The position numbers were made by a program, and so were the translations under genes. Of a stretch of DNA of 64,000 bases, positions 22,001 to 33,940 are shown piece after piece (within the stretch, counting starts at the first letter, position 1; the number at the start of each line of letters is the position of its first letter). The DNA lies in NCBI RefSeq assembly GCF_019925205.1, contig NC_083563.1, positions 4,526,001 to 4,590,000 of the forward strand, read 5' to 3'. The notes under the pieces are model-generated. The model searched no databases and had not been told where the DNA came from. It saw only the letters and a list, made by a program, of their open reading frames with translations. This DNA comes from Metopolophium dirhodum (taxonomy: Eukaryota > Arthropoda > Insecta > Hemiptera > Aphididae).

Positions 22001-23888
22001 ATAATGAACGGGATAAAGAGTGGGTAGGTCTGAGATATATACTGGGGCATCATAGTTTTTAATGTTTACAACGCCACTGCTTGAGGCTTACTAATAATAA
22101 TTTGTCGCGAAAACGATCTGAACAAATCAACAACAATCACGACTTTATTGCAGTTTCTCAGAGTGTGTTACTTAATTATATCTAAATTCATGGTGGTCAC
22201 TCGTGTGATACGTTGTGGGAAAGGGATGCAACGTATTCGATTTTTTTTTTTCGAGGAACGATTAAAACCGAACGTTTTAGAGAAACGGAATCCGTTTTGA
22301 TAAGAATATGACACACCGGACAAAACAATAATTGTTCGTATTGACCTCGTGGAAAATATTTTTCTTTGTTACACACACATATATATATTTTTATTAGGTA
22401 TATACAAGGCAAAATAAATTTTGAAAAGGGTACCATAAAACTCTCTACTAACACGATCTTATAATAAAAACACTATATTATGGGTACCAATAGAAAAACG
22501 CACAAATAACAACAATATTATTGAAATACACGTAAAAAATACAATGTAACCCTAGTTCCAAACAAAAAAATTGAGCCACGTTCATCAGTGCCATGTAATT
22601 ATACCTAAGACAACGTTTGAAAGTGTTTTATTGGAATAGGCGCCGGATGATAGAGTACTGATTTATGAAATGGTTTCAATTAAAAAAAAAATTGGTTGAT
22701 AAATTAAGAACGCTATTTGTTTGCGTGGAAACAGGCGCTTGGGAATCTTCTGGACGAGTTTCAACTAGAGCACTTTTCACGGTCCTGAATGTATCGATGT
22801 GGTGTATGTAAAACTCGGTACAAGCGGCCAGCGACGATTAGACGCACACACACACACACACACAAGCGCGCGCGCGCGCGCAAACAAACACAAACGCAAC
22901 GATGACCGCCGTCACCACTACGAGTGTAGGACGAAACATATTTTGAAAGGATGACGGAAATCTTTAAACACGCATTAGGGGCAGTTATTTTATATCATTA
23001 TTTTTAAGATCTCGTTTTTCAATCGTTATAATGTCAGGAAATCCCGGAGATGCGTTCTTGTTATGGACCGTGGTCAATCGTCTTAGCAACAAATAATAAT
23101 ATTAATGACAATTAAAATCGATTGTGCAGTCAAACCTTAACCAGGAATTTGGAACGAAAGAAAAGCATATAATGTAACAATTATTATTATAATTACTTTT
23201 GGTCTTCACAATAATAGTGCTTAGTATAAAAAAAAGAAGATTTAACGCTACGTTAAAAAAAAAACGTAATAAACTATAAACATATGAATCGTTGTGCTTC
23301 TTTTATGTTTTAAAAACTTTGGTTTGGTTTTATAAATTAAATTGATCGTAGGTATAATATTATACATTTATGGATCTATACACTAATACAATATACCTAA
23401 ATCAAATTAGTTTAACCAGCTAAAGCGTCAACTAATTCATCGAAGAAATTACTTATTTCTATAAAACAAGTACTACCTAGAATAAAAATAAAAATAATAT
23501 CTCCAACCGATCTGGGTAAACGCTAATATCTTGATGTTTCAAATGTAAGACACGTTTGAGATTAACCTAAAAAACAAATGAGACACTACCATCTTATATT
23601 AATAACAAAATAAATAAATATTTATAGTATTAGGCGTGTGGGCAATCCCCAACACATGATAATAACGAAAATAATAACAACAACAATATCGAATAAATAA
23701 TAAATTATAATAATCAATATTAATCAAGATAACTAAACCGAGGACGGTATATATAGCCTACAATCTTGTCAAACAGAATAACAAAAAAATGAAAACCAAA
23801 TTACGTTACGTTATATTGTTATAAATTTATAATCATCGGGTTTAATATCGTTACCTTCGTTTGCTGGAACGCTGATTACAGAAGCCAT
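13077..23888 (-). CDS. Unrecognised multi-exon host gene, 739-codon spliced product, probably nuclear
   Basis: Eight coding exons join in frame: 23888-23855, 17119-16877, 16799-15955, 15547-15452, 14876-14776, 14696-14216, 13552-13371 and 13314-13077 (2220 nt including TAG). Every junction has GT and AG, and most donors are GTAAG-like. The product starts MASVISVPANEG. Residues about 93-300 form a well-folded-looking domain (FAWKLIAGYNVPYIIREI..., several Cys and aromatic residues). Then come proline-rich linkers, a long Gln tract (exon 14696-14216) and EIIDLSSPPSSP, which fits a SUMO-interaction motif. A second domain (LQGRMIHCINAKPYIYSDL..., about 605-720) follows, and the protein ends basic (KRQRTS). 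I do not recognise the family. The SUMO-type and NLS-like motifs suggest a nuclear regulatory role by inference only. The 6.7 kb first intron is full of mobile elements. The start is set by the only ATG that splices in frame to exon 2. Confidence 0.85.
14494..14555. repeat. CAG/CAA-type repeat encoding polyglutamine
   Basis: Mixed TTG/CTG triplets on the plus strand read CAA/CAG on the minus strand. They give three Gln runs separated by Leu and Ile-Gln-Gln-Ile in exon 6 of the host gene. Confidence 0.85.
17910..18482. mobile_element. MITE with AGAGC.CGGATTT ends
   Basis: The left end AGAGCGCGGATTTATATG and the right end, reverse complement AGAGCTCGGATTTGTATGCA, form an imperfect inverted repeat. 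TTATAACT lies just outside at the left, and TTTATAACT lies three bases out at the right. The interior is AT-rich and non-coding. Confidence 0.6.
20160..20455 (+). repeat. Family B foldback element, right arm
   Basis: Contains CAGTTTTTAAGTGAGTTATG, ACAGATGATGTTCCTATCAT, GATCTGCTGAGCGTAAATTT, AAGACGGAGACAACAAATAT and the end GTCGTCCTCTTAA, as in the copies at 1-173 and 51290-51573. The terminal TTAA is shared with the start of the next element. Confidence 0.75.
20453..20773. mobile_element. Family E MITE with AAGCCGG ends
   Basis: The left end TTAAGCCGGATTTACAGCTA and the right end, reverse complement AGCCGGGTTCACAGTTACG, match over about 18 bases. The same ends occur at 46859-47196. The GC-rich family C foldback sits in its middle. 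A long open frame across it is an artefact of this composition. Confidence 0.6.
20613..20718. mobile_element. Family C GC-rich foldback, copy 1
   Basis: Starts GGTCCCCACACACTGCAGCG and GTGGCGGT, and ends in the partial mirror ACCGCCACCGCTGCGTCACG. The interior GCCAAGACAAAAGAATTTTA is shared with the copy at 63875-63990, so it is one family and not two chance palindromes. Confidence 0.75.
20920..21255 (-). repeat. Family B fragment, opposite orientation
   Basis: Reverse complement of the family B arm, including CAAATTTACACTCAGAATAT, GAATCGACCTATTATTTATG, GTAAGAACATTAACTGTG and ATTCAGTTTTTGAAGTGGGTT. The terminus is missing. Confidence 0.6.
21854..22079. mobile_element. hAT-type MITE with CAGTGGCGT ends
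   Basis: The ends CAGTGGCGTGGTGAA and ACAACGCCACTG are inverted. The flanks TTTGAGGC (21846-21853) and CTTGAGGC (22080-22087) differ at one base, an 8-bp duplication. A T-run followed by a G-run lies near 21893-21918. It is non-coding. Confidence 0.8.
22844..22882. repeat. (CA)n(GC)n compound microsatellite
   Basis: About ten CA units followed by eight GC/CG units inside the first intron of the host gene. Both halves are alternating purine-pyrimidine, a sequence type able to adopt left-handed DNA. Confidence 0.95.
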
Positions 23889-24800
23889 TTTTCAAGTGTT
23901 CGTCGAGTCGTGGGAAGGGAGGGGGACGATAAATTACGTTATTCGACAAAAATAATATAGCACCGTGTTAATGGCATTTGAAAAAAAAACAAAAAAAAAA
24001 AACCGGCGAAAAAACCAGCAACGGCGACAACTGTATAAATATTGAATAATAGTATTATGTTAATAATTATTCAACGAACTACACCGAACGGGTCACGCAG
24101 TGCTGTCGGTGGCCAATTCGGGAACAACGGGAACCGTAGAACGATGGGAACGTGTCGGACAACGAGCTACGGGCGGCAATGTCGACGGACGAGTGTCGAA
24201 TGAATACGAACGGTGTCTGCCAGCTCGTTGGCGCGGTGGTGATTCGGTGGAAGGGCAGCGGGTCGCGGAGCTCGCCAACATAACGACATAATACCAGGCG
24301 CCCGTTCGTGTGTGCGTGAGTTTGCCTGTGTGTACGAGCGTTGGTGTGCGAGTTTACGCGCATTTTATACGTGCTAGCGAGTTGGTGTGCAGGTGTGTGT
24401 GTAACGAACACGGCGCGCGTGCGTGAGCTAAGTGAAATCGTCCGAACAAAGACGGAACCAGTCGGCGGCTGGATAGCCTCTATGCGAGGTACGTACCGAG
24501 ATAGTACTTCCCCCGACCCGTACCCACTTCCCAGCCGACGGTCATGCGCTGGCGGTGTGGCGGAATCCAATGGTGCCGGCCCGTCGCCCGTTTGCGCGTA
24601 AAACCCATTAGGCGGCGACCCCACTGACTAGTACCTCGATAGAGGCTACCGACGCGCTGAGCTCGCATAGTTCAAGGTTTTTTCAAACAGTGTACCAACA
24701 CGGGAACGATAGTAATTTATTATTTCTTTGAATACCACTACGACTACGCCGCCACCGATTCCCGGTAATAAAGCGACGCCAACGTTGTGCGTTCGCTTCC
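23889..24800 (-). promoter_or_regulatory. GC-rich 5' leader and promoter region of the host gene
   Basis: Directly upstream of the first coding exon the base composition changes from AT-rich to GC- and CpG-rich (about 24080-24800). This is the only long such stretch in the window, and it fits a transcription start region for the minus-strand gene. Start site and elements could not be fixed. Open frames on both strands here are expected from the lack of AT-rich stops and were not taken as genes. Confidence 0.5.
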
Positions 24801-25451
24801 ACTCCGCTCCCCTAGTCACTACCACAACGACCCAACTACCATAATAATATTAATGTCGTTGCATTGAGGAACTGTGGCAGCGACGCATTTTTGGTCGTGA
24901 AATTAAATGTTAAAAACCGGTATAGAAAAATAAACGCACTGGTATAAATAATTTATCGTACCATACCATAATACCATGGCATACATCCCACCTCACTGAT
25001 ACCGACACCCTACGGCCTACACATCAGACTGTCGCTCCGCGCAACCACTCTAATCAACAATATTGTATTATTATTATTTATTATTACATCCGTTACATGC
25101 CTCCGCGCCGCCTTGTATAATGTATACCTACACGCGACGGGCGGGCGGGCTTATTTTTAATTGGATTGCTATTATTCGATCGTTGTATAACTCGCATCCA
25201 TCTGTGAGATAACGGTAATGACCTTGCGATGGTATACCGTGACGGTAATTAATAATTGTATAAACATGTATAATATAAACTATGATAAATATACAATAAA
25301 TTACAATATAATATGTATAATAAATTATTGTAGGTTGGTATACAAATGCATAATATGGTTATGAATTATTACCAAGCTACTGATTATACAAATACAATTG
25401 AATGCGCAGTCATCGTTTCTATGGTTACATTAATATTACCCAAATGTATAA
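24801..25451. other. Intergenic, no gene seen
   Basis: Falls from CpG-rich to AT-rich. There is a short GGGCGGGC-containing patch at about 25138 and no recognised repeat. Confidence 0.4.
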
Positions 25452-27232
25452 TAATACATTTTAGATTCTGAGTGAAACGATGAATGTATTGATTTTACAA
25501 TGATGTGTGTTTTTTTTTTTATTTTTTTTTTTTTTATTTTTTTTTTTATTTTTTTTTTTATTTTTTTATTTTTGTGTCTGTGTACACGATAAGTAGTCGA
25601 AATAATGCTTCGATTTTCGACTTCAGTATCTTGTTCGATGGGAAAGTGAATATCGTTGGTGCATTGGGGAGGTCAAAATTTTAATTTCCCAGTAGTTTTC
25701 AAAAGCGATGTGAAAAACAAAAGAAAAATTAAGGAAAAACGGGAATTTTTACGCAAAATCGATTTTTAACAAAATCGATTTTGGTTATTGGTGTAACTCT
25801 AAAACAAATGACCGTAGATGCATGAAATTTTCACTGGTTGTTTATATTTGCATTTTCTATACACAATACAATTTTGAAAATAATTTGACTTTTTTTGAAC
25901 TGTTTACGGACATTGTCAGTTTTCAGTTTTTTTAAATTTTTTTTCTATAAATATCAATAAAATTTTATTTGTTGGGTAAAAAAGCTTGAAAATTTAATAG
26001 AAGGCTCCTAGGTTATTGTTTCAAAGGCAGATGAAAAAAATTAAAAATCCTTAGTCACAGTTTTTTTTTATACACGTTTAAAGTTCAAATCTTGAAAAAA
26101 TACGGAAAAATCACGAAAATTTGCAAATTATTTTGAGTTAGAAATTCATAAAAAATTTTCTTTTTAAATCTAAGATTTTAAAATCTAATACAAGATTCCT
26201 CATAAGTTTGTCTAACTTTATCAAAAAAAAAATTTCTACAAGAAAGTCAAATTAAATTTTTATGAGCGTTTTAAATTCATATTTTTACAACATTAGATAT
26301 TCACTCGATTTCTCATGTACCGATTTCCTTATTTTCTTGTAATTCAAAAACGAATAACTGTAGATACATGAAAATTTCACTGAATGTTTATATTAGCATT
26401 TCCTATACACCATACAATTTTGAAAATATTTTGACACTTTTTGAGCTGTTTACGGGCATTTTCAGTTTTCAATTTTTTTAGTTTTTTTTTCTATAAATAT
26501 CAATAAAGTTTTATCTGTTGGGCCAAAAAGTGTAAAAATTTAATACAAGACTCCTGATATATTTTTACAATAGCAGTTGAAAAATATTGAAAATACATAG
26601 GCACAGTTTTTTTTTATAAGCATTTAAAGATCAAATTTGGACAGAATTTATCAAAATCTCGAAAATTATCAACCATTGTAATTAATAAATTATAAAATGT
26701 TCAGTTTTTATAGCTAAGGATTGAAAATTTAAAACAAGATTCCATGTAAATAGATAATTCGGTTACCAAAAAATCTAAAAAATACACAAGCACAGTTTAT
26801 TTGTATAGTCATTTTAAGTTCAAATTTGGACGAAATTACATAAAAACCTAGAATAACTATTTTAGTTATTTTGTTGTGATTGTATAATATTATTCGTGGG
26901 CACTTGAAACTTCTAATTTGTAATATTTTCATCGATATATTATGATGAATGATGATAGTATCACGGTTTGTTGTTGATGTATAACGCGTTATATGTACCT
27001 AATGGATATTGTGATATGATTAATTTGGAATTTATTATAGGTCAATTTTTTTTGTAATACCATAGATAAGTGTATAATATGTCTTATACCTAGACTGACA
27101 TATCGTCTCCACTCAGAATCGTTTTTCTTATACAATGATATATCATTGAATTCAAATTTAATACCATCCATTATACAGTGACCCACTTGTAACCTACAGT
27201 ACAGCAGAGCGACATCCACTTGCCCACCTTTT
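25452..27232 (-). repeat. Family A repeat, near full length, reversed
   Basis: The tail is at the left (TTTAGATTCTGAGTGAAACG, ATGTATTGATTTTACAATGA), followed by a T-rich run interrupted by single A at 25510-25575. The body is made of two or more diverged units (ATTTTTCTATAAATATCAAT, TTTGAGCTGTTTACGG, GTAGATACATGAAA). The head is at the right (complement of GTGGGCAAGTGGATGTCGCT; palindrome ATGATATATCAT). No protein frame. Confidence 0.85.
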
Positions 27233-29335
27233 TATTTCTGGTACCGCCTAATTTACCATTACCAGTAGGTAAGATCGTGGTATTGTGGTACATATTTTAT
27301 CCTATGGTTTTCTTATCTACATGGATTAGCCTAATAATTACAAACCACGCAATTCAGATAAAAGTACTAACAACCAACAACAAAATAACGTTTTTAATAA
27401 TGGTGGCTAATAAAATGATATTATCTTATCGTTATCGTTTATTTCAAATACAAAGGTTTCTACGCTATTTCAACCGTTTTTGAAGATATTTTGGTATCTT
27501 ATCAGTTTTTTTCGTTTAACCAATTAAAAACCAATAAGAAACATTTTAGAAGTTACAATATTGTTGTTAAATGTACCTAATAAATTTTGTTTTTATTTGA
27601 TTTTAAAATATATGATTATTATATCATTATATGTTATCTGCCAAATATTCATTAATAAATAGTAGTTATCGTTTATTAATAATTATTTATCTTTAATCAA
27701 TTATTGATTGATGGTTAGTCATAACACACTGCTCATTAGTGTTCCAACATTTGAACATCATATTGTACCATTAACTTAACGAGATGGGTGCGGCTTGTTG
27801 GTAAAGAATACTGTCATACAGATAAAATCTACCCATCGTCGCGACTATAGTCGACCTATCAAATACGTACATCGTACGTGGCATTAAAAATATATTAAAA
27901 ACGATCATAAATGTTTTTGTTGTAAAAAGGTACCTATAATACAGGCTATACTCAATCACGGTCTTACTTACAGCCTACAGGCATGACTTGCGGATTACTT
28001 AGTTACCCAGATAAATGTAAATGAGATTTATGTCGGCAGTTATCGGTATAGGTACGGTAGGCACCTTACGAAAGGTAATCGAAAAAAAAAATCCCCAAAA
28101 CAAATACTTATACATAATTATATATCTTAAAATACTCATAACTCGCTTTAAAATTAAAATATAATAAAAATCCTATGATATTACCTAGATAAGATTTTAC
28201 CTTTAAATTTTATAAGGCAGCAATTCACTTCAATTTTTAAACTAACGTGATCTGCTGAGCGTATAATTTTTCTTTTATTATATTTAAAATAACTTAAATA
28301 TTTATATATTATATTACTGTGTAAGTGTTTTTGTGGACACACAGTATATTATTTACCGTTTCCACTTCATGAAATGGACAACTTTTCATGAATAGATCGA
28401 TTACATGTACGAATAGCAGTAGTATATTGTTTCCGATCAGACATTAAAATTATATTATAATTAATAAATATTAAATATGTTTGACTATTAAAAGTACTCA
28501 ACTTTAATTTTACTGTAAAATCTAGACAAATTCGTTACTTGGAGTCGTCAAAATTACCTCCCTCTATAAATATTGCAGTGTTATTACTTTTTCTCATCTA
28601 TATAAGATTATTTATTCATAAACTTATAATTATAAAATTGATAATTTTATTGTAATATATTACATATTAATATTTGAGTTAAAAAATCATTTAAGATGTT
28701 ATTAGGATTTAAAAACAGAAATACGATTAATTTTAAAAATATTAACTTATTAGAAACGTTATATTATTTTATTTCACTGTTATATTTGCCAAACTAAGAT
28801 TATATGCACTGTACTATTATTACTAAAGGGTATATACACGTTTATAAATAAATAAATATTTATATGTCATATTACCATATAATATAATATTATGTACCTA
28901 TTAATCAATATTATAATAATATAATAATTATTATTAATTATCATTCAAATTTTATATATTTATTTTTAATAATTTTTATTTTTGACAGCTGTATCCGACA
29001 GACAGGTTTAGCTTTGGGGATTTTTTTCTTGTTAAATATAATATAAACAATACTCTATAACCACCTATAGGCTATAGACAATTACGGTTTATTTGCGAAT
29101 CATGGAAAAAAGTACAATTAATAAATATGTAAATGTCATAAATAATTATAATTATAATATTCGTAAAATAATGATGTTTTAATTATGAGTTTATGACAGT
29201 GATTTGTTTTACAATTTTTAGAAACTTTTATATTCAAACAAAAAAAAATCTTTTACTCTTTCTACCTAAATAATTGTGATCTATGTATCAATTATAATCA
29301 GTCAAAAAGTTCGTTTCGAAAAAAGTTGGACAAAA
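27233..29335. other. Intergenic, no gene seen
   Basis: AT-rich. A weak family B-like piece (GTGATCTGCTGAGCGTATAA) occurs at about 28247-28266. The rest holds no recognised gene or repeat. Confidence 0.4.
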
Positions 29336-29758
29336 AGTTCTGACTTATCTGCTGTACAGTACCTACGTTACATGAGGGTCACTGTATAATTGTTTGTACC
29401 TATTAAATTTGAATTCAATGATATAATATCATTGTATACGAAATTACGAAAAACGATTCTTAGCGGAGACGGTATGTCTGTCTGGATATTTTATATTATT
29501 ATTCTAACCTGTAAATTGAGTTAATATTATAAATGACAAAAAAAATAGTTAAAATCTTTATTTTTATTCGTTTTTATGGTGATAATTGATAAACAAAGCG
29601 TTAAAATTGAAATTCCGTTTTTAGCGGTTTTTCATAATTTGTCGGTGGTTTTTCGCGTGGCATTTTAAATAACTATTGAGAAAATCAAAAAATGAACATC
29701 ATTGTAAAACCTCTAGCTTCCTCGGCCCTCGCTCCGCTCAAAATCTAAAACCCAAATC
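29336..29758 (+). repeat. Family A repeat, short internally deleted copy
   Basis: Has both ends in about 420 bp. The head is TATCTGCTGTACAGTACCTA with palindrome ATGATATAATATCAT and CGATTCTTAGCGGAGAC. The tail is ACATCATTGTAAAACC then CTCGCTCCGCTCAAAATCTA. Most of the AT-rich body is missing. Confidence 0.75.
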
Positions 29759-30065
29759 CTCTACATGGTAGCTGTAACTTAGATAATTATTACTTCGTAA
29801 TAAACACTAATTACTATTGCAAATTGAATATTGCACAAATATATTGAAATAGTGCAGTTTAGCTCGATTTTTTGGGAATTTTTCTCATTCATATAGGTAA
29901 TAGGTATATTTCAACGAGTTAAGCAGAATGGTAGGTACAGTCAGAATTTCTCAGTTGGACTTATAGTTCCAAGGTTATTTTGGTAACATTTTGAATATAA
30001 TATACATAATTACATATACAAATTACAAATGGAAATAAATAAATGTATTTTTACGAGATATTTAT

Positions 30066-30319
30066 CGAAAGCCCACCAAAAATTCGCCGTCTCAAGAGAG
30101 GAAGACCCCACGACCGAATCAAATGTCCTACCACTAATCACTGACACATCGAATACATCAAGCCAGAAAAATTCTAGTTCTTAACTTAATTAATAATTAA
30201 TACTTAGTATTTTTATATCGCACTTATGTAAGTAAGAAAATTGTATGTATATATTATAAATAGGCCTAGATAGCTACTCTAGCTAAGAAAGCCTTAATAT
30301 AAATAAAAAAAAAAAAAAA
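30066..30319 (+). mobile_element. 5'-truncated LINE with poly(A) and 15-bp TSD
   Basis: The insert is flanked by the direct repeat TTACGAGATATTTAT (30051-30065 and 30320-30334) and ends in a poly(A) tail (about 30305-30319), the hallmark of target-primed reverse transcription. The 5' part holds the end of a reading frame (to TAA near 30184; ...NTSSQKNSSS). A 3' untranslated part with CTAGATAGCTACTCTAGCTA follows. The family is not identified. Confidence 0.85.
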
Positions 30320-31594
30320 TTACGAGATATTTATTAAATAATTGTTTAATTAGTATATACATATAATTCAATAATACATTCACATGACTTTGGTTTATCA
30401 ATCATTACCCATTCAATTGGGTAATAATTAATAACTAATAAATCGATAACATGAATGATGATAGTCGATAGATGCCACGAATTAAGATATCTTAATCCGT
30501 GATCTTAATCCGTAGATGCCGATATTATGATAATCGTATATTTCGGGTAAAACAAAAGAACCTATTTTCCAACCTATTATTATGTGTATAAAATTTTATA
30601 TTGATTCAGGGGGAACTGTCTCGATCCAGGGGGGAAACGTCCAGTACCACTAAAATACGCAGTGTGGGAGGGACGTCCAATCAACGTGCAGAATACATTT
30701 GAACAAACAATAAATACTATTATTTACGATTTTCAGACATTTTATCTGAATTTCTTTAAAATAAGAACCCCCAACGTGAATGTTGAATAAATGTATACAG
30801 TAATTAATATTTAATACTAATGTAATGGCATTCGAAATTCCAAACACAGTTTACGTAATTTGTAGTAACATTTTATTATTTTTTGAAAAATGAAATATTA
30901 TATTATATATTATATACAAGTATGTTTGTATATTTGTATAGTAGAGCCCTGCGTGGGCCTACGAGCTATACAGGCCTATACGGCTATACTTTCTGATGAT
31001 CATTTAGACTTTAGCGCAGCGTCTTCGTTTGGCAGTTAGCAACTACTACCGAGACTGGCCATGATATGCAACGACACGTTTCTATATCAACAGTATAATG
31101 TTAAAACATTTTAAAATTATTTAGAAATTTAATGAAAAACGCTCATTTTAGATAACTTTACACTTTTATTTTATTTTATTATTTATATAAGTATGTTTAT
31201 TATTAATATAAAATAACTATTTTACATTAGTCGATCCTAAAAGAAAAATATAACCTCAGTATATCTTAATCAAAACAAGTTTGGTCACCCCTGCACTATA
31301 CACAGACACTAGTACACTACTAACACACTAAATACACCCACATTCCGTATTTTTCGTCTTGCCTAAATGGGAATGAATATTACAGTGTATGTTATATTGT
31401 TACTATGTTTAACAAACGACACAAACCGAAATCCGAACATATGGTTTATATTTATATACATGGCGTATAGTGTATACCTCAACCTTTTATATTATAATAT
31501 AATGTTGTATCAGCTTTAAAACGTTAACATTTTGTATTTTTGTAATGTATATTTAAAAAAAAATCGTCGTATTTCCCAATTCCCAAGTGGAACT

Positions 31595-32124
31595 CTCATA
31601 AAAGATTTTTTTTAAAAGCATTCAAGTACAAATACAGATATTTATTTTGAAAAGAATTTAAAATACGTATTTGAATACTCAGCAAAAAAGTATTTATAGA
31701 TGCATTTCAAATACTTACTTTCAAATTTTACATAAAATATTTTTTTTTACCTTTTAAATCAAGACGTATCAACTGAACTGATTATCTTGTTTTACGCTAA
31801 TTTTATAGAGCATATATTTTACACCGTATCATTTGGTGCAACTTTAAAGTATTCAACTATTTTCTTTGTTGAAATATATTTGAATTTTGGTTGAGATAAT
31901 AATTTACAGTAAAAAAATATATTGTTACACATATTCTCAGTTTTTGTTTTTATTTGACGTGATCGAAATTAAAATAGAAAATATAATATAAATTAAAAAT
32001 AATTATTTAAGTATTTGGTTTTAAATATAGATATGCTTTGAGAAAGTATTTTAAATACTACCTATGTGTAAGTACTTTTTTCAAATAGTTTAAAATACTT
32101 TTACTCAAGTACTTTACAACACTG
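31595..32124. mobile_element. hAT-like element, right end preserved
   Basis: The right end, read inward, begins CAGTGTTGTAAAGTACTTGA followed by AAATACTTTT-type subterminal repeats. The left part (31600-31735) carries the same AAATAC/GTATTT motifs in the other orientation, but the terminal CAGTGTT is lost. No transposase frame. Confidence 0.6.
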
Positions 32125-33130
32125 GGTAAACATAATATTGTATAGATAAATCTCGAACTACAGTGGACGCATCGTACAATTACGTTACAATGTTACTAAG
32201 ATCTTACTTAAGATGTTACTAAAAAATAAAAATCAATAGATACAAATATACAATAGTGAATAGATACAATTGTTTAGCAGATTTATAAACATTTGAAAAT
32301 TGTCTTTCGTGTATTTATTGTATTTTAAATTCAAATACTTTATCGTCTTAGTTTGGATTATTATTTTTTATCTATTCAGAAATAAAATCATGATATTTAA
32401 TTTTGTACTTTATAATATAGCCTCCTAAAGTCCTAAAAGAAATTTAAAACACCATTATTGATTATTTTCGTTGAAATACAGCCTACATAAATATTACGAC
32501 GTAAATAAATTGAAGACTATTGAATATTGATATTATGGCCTTTCACACGCGGGATTTTTACTTTTGTAAACGTTAGAACTTTAGGAGTGTAAATATTGTG
32601 TATTGATGTACCTAAATATCATATTCATGTATACAAAGGAAAACATTCTAAGGATATATATAAAAATGAATTAATGAAAATATAGTTGGTAATCGGGCAC
32701 ATGGAATTCTACTATCTTATATAAATTATTAAATAGGCACATTTTATGATATTTTCCCGAATATTAATAGAATTTGTTATTTGGTAGTTGGTATTATTGC
32801 ACTAATCTGGTTATTGCCTATTTGTAATAAATTGGTGTCCAATTGTATATATAACTTTATATATATAGTATAGTACTTTAAATGAATCACTAATCTTAAT
32901 AGTTAATAGTCAAGTTTAAACATCAAACAAAAAATAATAGGTTATTACAGCGAAAAAAAAAATGTTGATAATAGTTTTTTTTATTGGTATTTGTTCTTAA
33001 ATACTTATTGACAAATGTATTAGAAATACTCTTTAAATATTTTTAAGTTAATGTAGGTAATTGTATTCATTAAAATTAAAATACAAATATATTACAAGAT
33101 TATTAGTATTTAGTACATAGTAATATAAAA

Positions 33131-33398
33131 CAGTGGCGTGGGAAGCCTCAACAGCGTCAATTGAAAATTATGAAAACTGTGCACTTATTGACAATGAAAA
33201 ATAAAATAATATTGCTTATCGTTATTTATTTTACTCGTGTTTGATGATATTTATGACATACGAGCACACAAAATATATAATAATATTTTAGCTACGTGAG
33301 TATAATAATTTAAGAATGCTGACTGATATTTTGCCGTCCCGTGCACAATGTGCGGCCCTTGCGCAGACAGTGTTTGTCATATCCTTCCTACGCCACTG
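33131..33398. mobile_element. hAT-type MITE with CAGTGGCGTGGGAAG ends
   Basis: The left end CAGTGGCGTGGGAAG and the right end CTTCCTACGCCACTG are inverted with one difference. The flanks are A/T-rich (ATATAAAA and ATAAAAAA), so the duplication is only approximate. Related ends occur at 21854-22079. Confidence 0.75.
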
Positions 33399-33940
33399 AT
33401 AAAAAAATATAATATACTGAAGTCATTAATACTTTTATAGTTGTATACAATATGTGAGTATGATATAATATCAATATAATTTTATTTTAATTATTCACAT
33501 ATATTTACATGCATTTTTGGCATGTAATTTAGGTGTATCATTATTATTATTTCGTGTCATTCTGATATGAATATTAAATTTTGTTGACAAGGATATTTAC
33601 TAATAATTAGTAGTTAACTATATTATTAACTATAAAAATACAATATTGCACAACTGTCATATTAATATGTTAACAAGGCAACAAACTCTTGTTTGTCATT
33701 GCATTACTGCTGAGGTATTCATTCACGTTTGTACTGTACACAAAGATGTCAGTTTTAATTTTTCGAAATATTTTATCAACAAAAGCAAAACTAATGTCGA
33801 CGTATATCGTAAATGTACGTCACATGTGTCATAATTTTGTTGTACAACTCTTGGAACTCAATAATATTATTCGGACCTTTGAACGTATAAATGTCATTAT
33901 TACGAAATAATTTTGGTTGTGTAGGCACTAGGCTCTAGCC

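Larger units (their letters stand above)
17120..23854 (-). other. First intron of the host gene (6.7 kb)
   Basis: Bounded by donor AAG|GTAACG at 23855/23854 and acceptor ATTACAG at 17120. It contains the small elements at 17910, 20160-21250 and 21854, plus the CA/GC microsatellite at 22844. No other gene frame was seen in it. A long first intron in an insect gene often holds regulatory sequence, but nothing specific could be identified. Confidence 0.75.

Noticed and set aside
24079..24624. 181-codon open frame on the minus strand, with others on both strands
   Set aside because: It lies in the GC-rich 5' region of the host gene, where stops are rare in all frames. It has no recognisable domain, and the true first coding exon is at 23888-23855.
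25505..25575. T-rich run interrupted by A as a possible microsatellite gene regulator or poly(A) tail
   Set aside because: It is the low-complexity part next to the family A tail and has no target duplication.
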